This document shows, piece by piece, positions 1 to 6,806 of a stretch of DNA of 55,009 bases; the first letter of the stretch is position 1, and every line of letters starts with the position of its first letter. The notes under the pieces were generated by a model. It was not told the origin of the DNA. It saw only the letters and a program-made list of their open reading frames with translations, and did no database searches. The DNA is from Campylobacterota bacterium (GTDB taxonomy: Bacteria > Campylobacterota > Campylobacteria > Campylobacterales > Sulfurovaceae), in NCBI GenBank assembly GCA_003252535.1, contig QKDN01000033.1, forward strand, positions 1 to 55,009, written 5' to 3'. Made by a program: the position numbers and the translations under genes.

Positions 1-275
1 GAGAGTAGATAACAAATACCATGACCAGCCTCGTGTACCATCCCCAAAGATCGATTTATAAGAAAATACAATCGATTAAATAGTGACTGTATCAAACTAC
101 CATCCTGTACTACACTGTTGAAAAATGCGTATTTTGGGAAGAGCAATAGAAACAGGATCAGGATAGTAAAAGTTATGACCTTGGTCACATAGGAGGTCTG
201 GATAGATGAGTCTACATTCGATGTGGGAAAATATTCTCGCAATGATCCAAGCATACTCTTTTTGCTCTTTTGCAT
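1..275 (-). CDS. Partial membrane protein with HEAGH zinc-protease motif (M50-like)
   Basis: An uninterrupted minus-strand frame runs from ATG at 275 off the left edge of the window (91 codons seen, no stop). The visible part has a basic N-terminus, one strongly hydrophobic stretch at about residues 37-50 (KVITFTILILFLLLFPKYAF), and the motif MVHEAGHGICYLLS at the edge. HExxH followed by GH is the zinc-binding signature of intramembrane or M50B-like peptidases, so a membrane metalloprotease is the likely identity. The second zinc ligand region lies outside the window. Base composition is lower in GC than metF. The frame is read directly; the function is inferred from one motif and is uncertain. 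Confidence 0.6.
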   Translation of the reverse strand, partial: MQKSKKSMLGSLREYFPTSNVDSSIQTSYVTKVITFTILILFLLLFPKYAFFNSVVQDGSLIQSLFNRLYFLINRSLGMVHEAGHGICYLL

Positions 276-412
276 TGTTGCACCTTTGGAAGTATCTTCA
301 ATATAGGGCGAGTATAGCATAAAGTTTTACCGATATGTAAAGAGTTATCGAAAGATATCGAGATGAAGTTTGAGAGTTGGTCATTCCCGTGAAAACGGAG
401 ATCTGGAGCATC

Positions 413-499
413 GTAGGGTGCATTTTAATGCACCGCTTACCGTGGATACAGTTGAATCACATTCCGTTGTGTATTTTGGTGCAATGAATTGCACCCTAC
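413..499. repeat. MITE-like inverted-repeat element overlapping the metF stop codon
   Basis: The ends are 22-bp inverted repeats (413-434 and 478-499) that agree at 19 positions and begin GTAGGGTGCA. Each arm is itself palindromic (GTGCA..TGCAC). The 43-bp centre has no coding potential. The minus-strand stop codon of metF (TAG, 496-498) lies inside the right arm, so the last metF codons read into the element. Short GTAGGGTGC-type elements are common non-autonomous repeats in bacteria; no transposase is nearby. Confidence 0.7.
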
Positions 500-1413
500 C
501 CTATCAGATCACTACACAAATCAAATCTATTATGCGTCATCAAATGCACTTTCCCGTGGAGTTGCATCATCTCGTCGAAGATGCGTTTGGAGAGGGTGAA
601 GCCTACCTCTTTCTCTTTCTCCACGCCGTCCATCGCGGCGAGGTTCATCTCGTCGATGATCGCCTTGGGGACGCTGATACCGGGGACTTTGTCGTTGATG
701 AAGTTCGCTGTCTTTGCCGCTACGATCGGGAACTGCCCGAGGACGAGCTGCGCCTCTTTGGCGGTGTCGCGGATGCTCATCGACTTGGCCTCTTCGAAGA
801 GCTCCAGCAACTCTCTGGCATTGTCCATATCGTAGACAGGCTGGGTGATGATCGCCCTTGTGCCGTAGTCGAGCTTCTTGACGATCCTTTTTTGGAGCTT
901 ACTCATATCCTTGGCGTAGGCGTTCGCCACCGCGAAGGGGTAGATCGGTTTGGGAGCCGGGGTGAGCGGCTTGTTGGAGTAGTCGACGCCGCGGTTGAGA
1001 TGGTAGATGATGCTCAGCAGCAGCGTCGAGTCGCGCTCGAGCACCCCCTTCACCTCCGGCTGGTCGGAGAACTTCGCCGGGTCACCCGTGAGGGCGAGGA
1101 TGCAGCGGAGGTCGAAGTCGTTGGCTCCGAGGAGCGAGGACTGGAGCGAGAGCTTGTTCTTGTCCCTCATGCTCATCGTCGCGATGACCGGTTTGCCAAA
1201 TCTCTCCTGGAGCTTGATCGCCGAAAGGATCCCCGACATCTTGAGCTTTGCCAGCGGGTTGTCGGTGACGGAGAAGCCTGTGATCTTCTCCTGGAGACCC
1301 GCTTTGGCGATGGAGTCGAGTATCCCCTCTATCGAGGCGCCGTGGGGAGGATTGACCTCGACGGTGATATAGGGCTTGTCGCTGCAAAGCGTGGCGTAAA
1401 ATTCTTCGATCAT
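496..1413 (-). CDS. metF: Methylenetetrahydrofolate reductase family protein
   Basis: The 305-residue product fits the MetF family in length and in its TIM-barrel pattern: an early VTVEVNPP-like strand (here ITVEVNPPHG), a VTDN segment, an ILALTGDP motif at about 108-115 that contacts the substrate/FAD, and an IITQPVYD strand at about 190. MetF reduces 5,10-methylenetetrahydrofolate to 5-methyltetrahydrofolate for methionine synthesis, using FAD in the cytoplasm. The ATG at 1413 is preceded by an AAGAGA ribosome-binding site. It is divergent from serB, with about 75 bp between starts. The C-terminus is defined by the repeat element at 413-499, which supplies the stop codon. Some members of this family act in other C1 pathways, so the exact substrate is less certain than the fold. 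Confidence 0.78.
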   Translation of the reverse strand: MIEEFYATLCSDKPYITVEVNPPHGASIEGILDSIAKAGLQEKITGFSVTDNPLAKLKMSGILSAIKLQERFGKPVIATMSMRDKNKLSLQSSLLGANDFDLRCILALTGDPAKFSDQPEVKGVLERDSTLLLSIIYHLNRGVDYSNKPLTPAPKPIYPFAVANAYAKDMSKLQKRIVKKLDYGTRAIITQPVYDMDNARELLELFEEAKSMSIRDTAKEAQLVLGQFPIVAAKTANFINDKVPGISVPKAIIDEMNLAAMDGVEKEKEVGFTLSKRIFDEMMQLHGKVHLMTHNRFDLCSDLIG

Positions 1414-1444
1414 ATATGTCTCTTGTCTATTGGGCTAATTTGGT

Positions 1445-1450
1445 TATAAT
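1445..1450 (+). promoter_or_regulatory. -10 box of the serB-aldolase-lsrK operon
   Basis: TATAAT lies 38 bp before the serB start in an AT-rich stretch, with no recognisable -35 box at the usual distance, as is common for sigma-70 promoters in Campylobacterota. Confidence 0.5.
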
Positions 1451-1487
1451 CTTACCCTAATAATTTAAATAAATTAAGGGATATCTA

Positions 1488-2117
1488 TTGAAATTAGCAG
1501 TATTTGACTTCGATTCGACACTGATGGACGGCGAGACCATCGACTTTCTGGCGGCACCCCTGGGGCTCGAAGCGCAGGTAGCCTCGATCACCGAGAGAGC
1601 GATGGCTGGAGAGCTGGACTTCTACAAGGCGCTCCGTGCGCGTGTGGCGCTGCTGGAAGGGCTCGAAGCGTCCCGAGTGGATGAGATATGCGCCAGTCTC
1701 CCGATGATGCCCGGAGCGGCAGAGGTCGTCGCAGGACTCACGGAGAGAGGCTATACTGTCGTCTGCTTCTCCGGCGGTTTCCGCAACGCTACCAAACCCG
1801 CCTGCCAAAGGCTCGGTATCCATGCCGACTTCTCCAACTTCCTCCATGCCGAGAACGGCGTCCTGACCGGACAGGTGGGGGGCGAGATGATGTACGGCGA
1901 GGCGAAGGGGGACATGATCGTCCGTATCCAGGGGCTGCTCGGTATCGGGCGCGAGGATACCCTCGTCGTAGGGGACGGCGCCAATGACCTGAGCATGTTC
2001 GCCCATGCCGATACCAGGGTGGCATTCTGCGCCAAACCGATCCTCCGTGAGGCCGCGACCCACTGCGTCGATACCAAAGACCTCACAGAGATACTGCACA
2101 TCGTAGACGCACTATAG
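1488..2117 (+). CDS. serB: Phosphoserine phosphatase (HAD superfamily)
   Basis: This 209-residue HAD hydrolase carries all the SerB motifs: the nucleophile motif FDFDST (D7, D9), the SGGF serine motif at about 95, a conserved lysine before the last motif, and GDGANDLSM at about 162-170 for Mg2+ binding. SerB dephosphorylates O-phospho-L-serine in the last step of serine synthesis. The start is TTG at 1488, chosen because AAGGGA lies at the right distance and the conserved MKLAVFDFDST N-terminus begins there. It is first of three closely spaced genes, only 15 bp before the aldolase. Placement beside a sugar kinase and aldolase leaves open that it acts on a sugar phosphate instead. Confidence 0.8.
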   Translation: MKLAVFDFDSTLMDGETIDFLAAPLGLEAQVASITERAMAGELDFYKALRARVALLEGLEASRVDEICASLPMMPGAAEVVAGLTERGYTVVCFSGGFRNATKPACQRLGIHADFSNFLHAENGVLTGQVGGEMMYGEAKGDMIVRIQGLLGIGREDTLVVGDGANDLSMFAHADTRVAFCAKPILREAATHCVDTKDLTEILHIVDAL

Positions 2118-2132
2118 ACAAAAGGAGACACC

Positions 2133-3305
2133 ATGCTAAGCAGATTCGATCCGCAGCTGGCCAAAGGGTTCGACGATCTCGAGATGAGAGTCTACACCTC
2201 GCGGCTGCTGGGGCAGGACAAGAGCCTCGTACTTCACGGCGGAGGCAACACCTCGCTCAAGTGGAGCGAGAGGATCTATGTCAAGGGGAGCGGATGGGAT
2301 CTGGCGACCATAGAGATCGAGGGGTTCTCCCCCGTGCGCACCGATGCGCTACTCGCGCTCCTCGAGTATGAGACCCTCAGCGACACCGACATGGTGAAGT
2401 ACCAGCGTGAAGCCCTCACCAGGCAGAGCGCCCCCAACCCCTCTATCGAGGCGATCCTCCACGCCCTCATCCCCTTCAAGTTCGTCGACCACACCCACGC
2501 CGATGCCATCGTCACGATCTCCAATACCGTACACGGCGAGAAGATCATCGAGGAGCTCTACGGGAGCCGCTACCTGATCGTCCCCTATGTGATGCCGGGC
2601 TTCGATCTGGCGAAGAAGGTCTACGAGATGACCCGCGGCATCGACTGGAATGCCATCGAGGGGATCATCCTCCACAACCACGGGGTCTTCACCTTCGACG
2701 ACGATGCCCGCAGGAGCTATGAGAAGATGCTCGAAGCGGTATCGCTGGCAGTATCGTACCTCAATCTCAACACCCAGGAGGTGGAGGATGTCATCGACCA
2801 CTTCCGCCCCGGGCAGATCAATTTCAACTTCACCAGGCTTCAGACGATCCTCTCCGAGGCCAAAGGCTACCCCGTCACGATCCGCGCCAACACCACGCCG
2901 CTCGCGCAGTACTTTGCCTCCGAGGTGGACGACAGCTGCTACCGCAAGGGTATCCTCACCCCCGAGCACATCATCCGCACCAAGCGTTTCCCGGCGGTCT
3001 TCTCCTATGACTACGAGAGTGAGCTGGCGGACTATATCGCGGAGTACAAAGCCTACTTCGACCGCAATGTGATCGGCGAGATCATGCTCAATCCCGCCCC
3101 CAACTGGGCGGTCATCCGCGACTACGGCATCATCGCCATCGGCAAGGATGACAAAGAGGCCTCCGTCATCGAGGATATCGTCATGCACACCATCGAGGCG
3201 ATCCTGCGCGGCGAAGCGATGGGGGGCTATCAGAGCCTCAGCGAAGAGGATTGCTTCGCGATGGAGTACTGGGAACTGGAGCAGATGAAGCTCAAGAAAA
3301 AATAG
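2133..3305 (+). CDS. Class II aldolase/adducin family protein
   Basis: The 390-residue protein shows the class II aldolase fold: a glycine-rich HGGGNTSLK phosphate-binding segment at about residues 35-43, the zinc ligands in DHTHAD (about 118-123), and HNHGVF at about 181-186. The closest recognisable pattern is the aldolase half of the long RhaD-type rhamnulose-1-phosphate aldolase/dehydrogenase fusions, but the dehydrogenase half is absent; about 150 extra C-terminal residues follow the core. Such enzymes cleave a phosphorylated ketose into dihydroxyacetone phosphate and an aldehyde. It starts at ATG 2133 after AAAGGAG and sits 15 bp from both neighbours, so it should act in one pathway with the downstream kinase. 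The natural substrate cannot be read from the sequence. Confidence 0.8.
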   Translation: MLSRFDPQLAKGFDDLEMRVYTSRLLGQDKSLVLHGGGNTSLKWSERIYVKGSGWDLATIEIEGFSPVRTDALLALLEYETLSDTDMVKYQREALTRQSAPNPSIEAILHALIPFKFVDHTHADAIVTISNTVHGEKIIEELYGSRYLIVPYVMPGFDLAKKVYEMTRGIDWNAIEGIILHNHGVFTFDDDARRSYEKMLEAVSLAVSYLNLNTQEVEDVIDHFRPGQINFNFTRLQTILSEAKGYPVTIRANTTPLAQYFASEVDDSCYRKGILTPEHIIRTKRFPAVFSYDYESELADYIAEYKAYFDRNVIGEIMLNPAPNWAVIRDYGIIAIGKDDKEASVIEDIVMHTIEAILRGEAMGGYQSLSEEDCFAMEYWELEQMKLKKK

Positions 3306-3320
3306 CACAAGGAGCTACCA

Positions 3321-4883
3321 ATGCGATACCTCATGAGCATAGATGCAGGGACAGGGAGCGTGAGAGCCGTACTCTTCGACGAGCTGGGGACACAGGTCTC
3401 GATAGCGCAGAGGGAGTGGACGCACCACGGCGAAGAGGGGGTAGCCGCCTCGATGAGCTTCGATACCCGTGCCAACTGGCAGCTTGTCTGCGAATGTATC
3501 AACGAGTCGCTCACCAAAGCCCGCATCGACCCCTCGCATGTCGCCGCCCTCACCGCATCGAGCATGCGCGAGGGGATCGTCCTCTACGACAAGGAGGGCA
3601 ACGAGCTCTGGGCGGTCGCCAATGTCGACGCGAGAGCATCGGCAGAGGTGATCGAGCTCAAGCTCCTCTCAGAGTCGATCGAGGAGGAGTTCTACCGCGA
3701 GTCGGGGCAGACCTTCGCACTCGGCGCCCTCCCCCGTCTCCTGTGGGTCAAGAAGCACCGCTCCGATATCTACGAAAAGACCGCGACCATCTCGATGATC
3801 AGCGACTGGGTGCTCGCGAGGATCAGCGGCGTCATCGCCACCGACCCGTCCAACGGCGGTACGACCGGCATCTTCTCCCTCTCCTCGCGCGACTGGCAGA
3901 GCTCGCAGGCGCGCCGTGTGGGTCTGCGCGACGATATCTTCCCACCTGTCTACGAGCCGGGGACGGTCATCGGTGAGATCACCGCCGAGTGCGCCGACAA
4001 GACGCTCCTCCCCAAAGGGTGCAAGGTGGTGATGGGGGGCGGCGATGTGCAGCTGGGCTCTGCTGGGCTCGGTGTGATCCGCGCGGGTCAGAGCGCGATA
4101 CTCGGCGGGAGCTTCTGGCAGCAGATCGTCAATATCGACGCCGCCACCCCTCCCCCCGCCGATATGAGCCTGCGGGTCAATCCCCATGTCATCCCCCACC
4201 TCTCGCAGGCGGAGGGGATCACTTTCTTCTCCGGGCTCATCATGCGGTGGTTCCGCGATGCCTTCTGCTCGCAGCAGGTGCTCGAGGCTGCCAAACGCAA
4301 TATCGACCCCTACGCCCTCCTCGAGGAGCTTGCCGCGGAGGTTCCCGTGGGTTCTTACGGGATCATGCCGATCTTCTCCGACGCGATGAGCTACGGCAAG
4401 TGGTACCACGCCAGCCCCTCATTCCTCAATCTCTCGCTCGATCCCGAGCGGTGCAATATCGCCTCGATGTTCCGCTCTCTCCAGGAGAATGCCGCCATCG
4501 TCTCGGCGATCAACCTCGAGAACATCACCGCCTACAGCGGCATGACGGGCGGCTCACTCACCTTCGCCGGGGGTGCGTCCAAGGGGTGGCTCTGGCCGCA
4601 GATCGTCGCCGATGTGACTGGGAGGCAGATCGATATCCCGGTCGTCAAGGAGGCGACCTCGCTCGGCGGCGCGATGGTGGCGGGGATCGCGGCGGGTATC
4701 TACACCGATATCGAGGAGGCGGTCTCCCTGTTGGTACGATGGGAGCGCTCCGTCGAGCCCGACATGGACAACCACCGCATCTACCAGGATATCAAGCACA
4801 AATGGCAGCAGGTCTACGCCAACCAGCTCGCGCTGGTCGACCGCGGACTCCTCGAGTCGATGTGGCGCGCACCGGGGGTGTGA
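3321..4883 (+). CDS. lsrK: Autoinducer-2 kinase homologue (FGGY family)
   Basis: This 520-residue protein is colinear with enterobacterial LsrK along its length. The recognised segments are the N-terminal MSIDAGTGSVRAVLFD ATP-binding strand, SSMREGIVLYD, ANVDARA, MISDW, VDPSN-like DPSNGGTTG, VMGGGDVQLG, RVNPHVIPH, MRWFRDAFC, MPIFSD, and the C-terminal FAGGASKG and PVVKEAT motifs of the second FGGY domain. LsrK phosphorylates AI-2 (the open form of DPD) in the cytoplasm, trapping it and starting its breakdown. No lsrACDB importer, lsrR or lsrF is seen here; the partners are instead a phosphatase and a class II aldolase, 15 bp upstream. Another C5-C6 ketose substrate is possible. ATG follows AAGGAG. 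Confidence 0.85.
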   Translation: MRYLMSIDAGTGSVRAVLFDELGTQVSIAQREWTHHGEEGVAASMSFDTRANWQLVCECINESLTKARIDPSHVAALTASSMREGIVLYDKEGNELWAVANVDARASAEVIELKLLSESIEEEFYRESGQTFALGALPRLLWVKKHRSDIYEKTATISMISDWVLARISGVIATDPSNGGTTGIFSLSSRDWQSSQARRVGLRDDIFPPVYEPGTVIGEITAECADKTLLPKGCKVVMGGGDVQLGSAGLGVIRAGQSAILGGSFWQQIVNIDAATPPPADMSLRVNPHVIPHLSQAEGITFFSGLIMRWFRDAFCSQQVLEAAKRNIDPYALLEELAAEVPVGSYGIMPIFSDAMSYGKWYHASPSFLNLSLDPERCNIASMFRSLQENAAIVSAINLENITAYSGMTGGSLTFAGGASKGWLWPQIVADVTGRQIDIPVVKEATSLGGAMVAGIAAGIYTDIEEAVSLLVRWERSVEPDMDNHRIYQDIKHKWQQVYANQLALVDRGLLESMWRAPGV

Positions 4884-4969
4884 TCCTTCCCTCCCACTCG
4901 CTCTTAAGTTGCACTTGGGAGCGCCCATGAAAGCTCCTTTGGTAATGTGTGTTGTATGCAAGTTCCCGT

Positions 4970-5000
4970 ATGTGTTCCCAAATGCAATTTGGGAACACAT
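4970..5000. repeat. Perfect 14-bp palindrome in the lsrK-kelch gap
   Basis: ATGTGTTCCCAAAT and its exact complement flank a GCA loop. The 200-bp gap (4884-5113) also holds related half-copies, such as TGCACTTGGGAGC near 4910 and GCAAGTTCCC near 4959, suggesting a decayed short repeat element. No T-run follows directly on either strand, so it is not a textbook terminator, although it may still end lsrK transcription. Confidence 0.65.
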
Positions 5001-5113
5001 TAAGCTATTCAATTATCACTTTTTTTCGCTCTTCAGACTCTCCAAACAGACCTTGTTGTTGTATAATATTCGCTGGATAAATGTTTTCATTTCAAACACA
5101 GGAGGAGGCTATC

Positions 5114-6169
5114 ATGGATTCCCATGCACGCTTCAACAAGGTACAAAAGAAGCGGCCTGAGCGCAGGCTGCTGGATCGCAAGATGCTCGACAGTATGCCG
5201 AACTGGCGTGATATCATCCTGGGCGGCGGTCGGGGCGGCAGTGTCACGGTCTGGAACGCCGGACCGTCTCTGTCGGCGCCGCGCTGGCATATGCAGGGGC
5301 TCAGCGTCGGAGGCAAAGTGTGGGCTGTCGGCGGCTATTACGAGAGCGGCTACTGCGCCGACATCGAGATATACGATCCCGCGAGCAGGACATGGTCGGT
5401 ACTGGCGAATCCCTTCAGCGGCTGGGGGCAGGCCTTCGCCGCAGCCAGTAACGGCAGGGTCTACGCCATGGGCGGTCTCGCGAGCTGCCTGACACTCGCC
5501 GGCACGGTCGAAGAGTACGATCCGGTCAGCGGCGTATTGACCTCTGTAGCCGACATCCCTGTCTCTACTTACAACCCCGGGATCGCAGCCTCGGCGGACG
5601 GCAAGATATATGTGGTCGGCGGATGTGTACCGCCGACGGCTGTGAACGACGCGGTCGGTCCTCCCACCTATCTCGATATCCTCCAGGTATACGATACGCA
5701 GAGCGGCACCTGGTCGATCAAACGCTCGATGCCCATCCAGCGCTTCGGTCTCGCCGCCGTGTTCGGGACGGATGGCAGGCTCTACGCGATGGGAGGTCAC
5801 ACCCCGGACGGCCACTCCGTCGCGCAGGTGGATGTCTACGATCCGGTGACCGACATGTGGGCGCCGTGCGCCCCGCTCCCTGGTGCGCGCTATCATCTCG
5901 TCGGCGTACGCGCCGGATCGACCGGCAGGCTCTTCGCCATCGGCGGTCTGGGCGATCTCACGGGTCTCACCGATGTGGACGAGTTCGACCCCGCCACCAA
6001 TATCTGGACCCCGCGCGCAGGGCTCACGCAGGGGCGCTGGTACCACGGTGCCACTGCCCTCGGCGATGCGATCTATGTGATGGGCGGGAAGACCCGCGTG
6101 GGGGACTATATCCCCGATAATTCGAATATAGAGGTCTTCGATTCGGTCGAGGTCGCGACTGCTTTCTGA
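5114..6169 (+). CDS. Kelch-repeat beta-propeller protein
   Basis: The 351-residue product contains six kelch blades between about residue 55 and the end. Each has the hydrophobic-GG turn (VWAVGG, VYAMGG, IYVVGG, LYAMGG, LFAIGG, IYVMGG) followed by a YDP-like tyrosine and a tryptophan (for example IYDPASRTWS). Kelch propellers bind other proteins or sugars. No signal peptide or membrane segment is visible; the first 45 residues are basic and probably a short extension. The start at 5114 is chosen over an upstream ATG at 5081 because AGGAGGAGG lies just before it. It stands alone downstream of the palindrome region. The partner and role are unknown. Confidence 0.75.
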   Translation: MDSHARFNKVQKKRPERRLLDRKMLDSMPNWRDIILGGGRGGSVTVWNAGPSLSAPRWHMQGLSVGGKVWAVGGYYESGYCADIEIYDPASRTWSVLANPFSGWGQAFAAASNGRVYAMGGLASCLTLAGTVEEYDPVSGVLTSVADIPVSTYNPGIAASADGKIYVVGGCVPPTAVNDAVGPPTYLDILQVYDTQSGTWSIKRSMPIQRFGLAAVFGTDGRLYAMGGHTPDGHSVAQVDVYDPVTDMWAPCAPLPGARYHLVGVRAGSTGRLFAIGGLGDLTGLTDVDEFDPATNIWTPRAGLTQGRWYHGATALGDAIYVMGGKTRVGDYIPDNSNIEVFDSVEVATAF

Positions 6170-6233
6170 GCGTCGTGAAGCTTCGGCCTACCCGGTAACG
6201 GGATAGCAACCAATATCTGAATGGAGGTGTACA

Positions 6234-6710
6234 ATGCAGGATATGGATCAGTTGATCTCAAGGAAGATGATGAGCTTCAGGATCATCCACATAGCGATGG
6301 TGATGGGGAGCGTGGTGTATGGGATAGTGATCCTTGCGATCCACAATCTCTCTCAGCTCCCTCCTTTCATCGAGGATGAGGGGCTCCTGGAGCAGATCGG
6401 GTATATGAGTATCTTTTTCGTCGTCATCATGGGGCTTTCTGCTGGTATGCTGCGCAAAAAGCTCCTCGCTTCCGCCCGGAGCGCTGTTCCGGCTGACGAA
6501 GCGGACGCGGCGAGGTATCTGGGGCGGTACATCACCTATCTCATCATCGTCTGGATGGTCATCGAGTCGATCTCGGTGGTGGGTGTCGTGTACTTCCTGA
6601 TGAGCGGCAAGATCATCTATCCGCTCACCCTGGTAGCCATCGCTGTAGTGCTCAAGATCGTGCACCGCCCTAAAAGGGAAGAGCTTGAGGGGCTTGTGGG
6701 GAGGTATTGA
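6234..6710 (+). CDS. Small four-helix membrane protein, unknown function
   Basis: A 158-residue protein with four predicted membrane helices, at about residues 17-37 (IHIAMVMGSVVYGIVILAI), 52-70 (IGYMSIFFVVIMGLSAGML), 98-120 and 124-142. A charged loop lies between helices two and three, and the tail is basic (KIVHRPKREELEG). ATG at 6234 is preceded by GGAGGTG. I do not recognise the family. It follows the kelch gene by 64 bp on the same strand and could be cotranscribed, but nothing else links them. Confidence 0.6.
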   Translation: MQDMDQLISRKMMSFRIIHIAMVMGSVVYGIVILAIHNLSQLPPFIEDEGLLEQIGYMSIFFVVIMGLSAGMLRKKLLASARSAVPADEADAARYLGRYITYLIIVWMVIESISVVGVVYFLMSGKIIYPLTLVAIAVVLKIVHRPKREELEGLVGRY

Positions 6711-6806
6711 TGGGGATGGGGTTATCTCATAATTATAGGGTTAATGTCTTCTAAAATGAATAAAACAAATACATTGTAAACTTCACTTTACAAATTTAGG
6801 AGTTAT

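Noticed and set aside
370-1449. Long open frame on the plus strand opposite metF
   Set aside because: It mirrors metF codons, has low-complexity Asp/Glu/Arg-rich sequence and no ribosome-binding site; metF is a recognised family.
2349-3308. 319-codon minus-strand frame opposite the aldolase
   Set aside because: No motif or start signal; the opposite strand holds the conserved zinc-ligand motifs.
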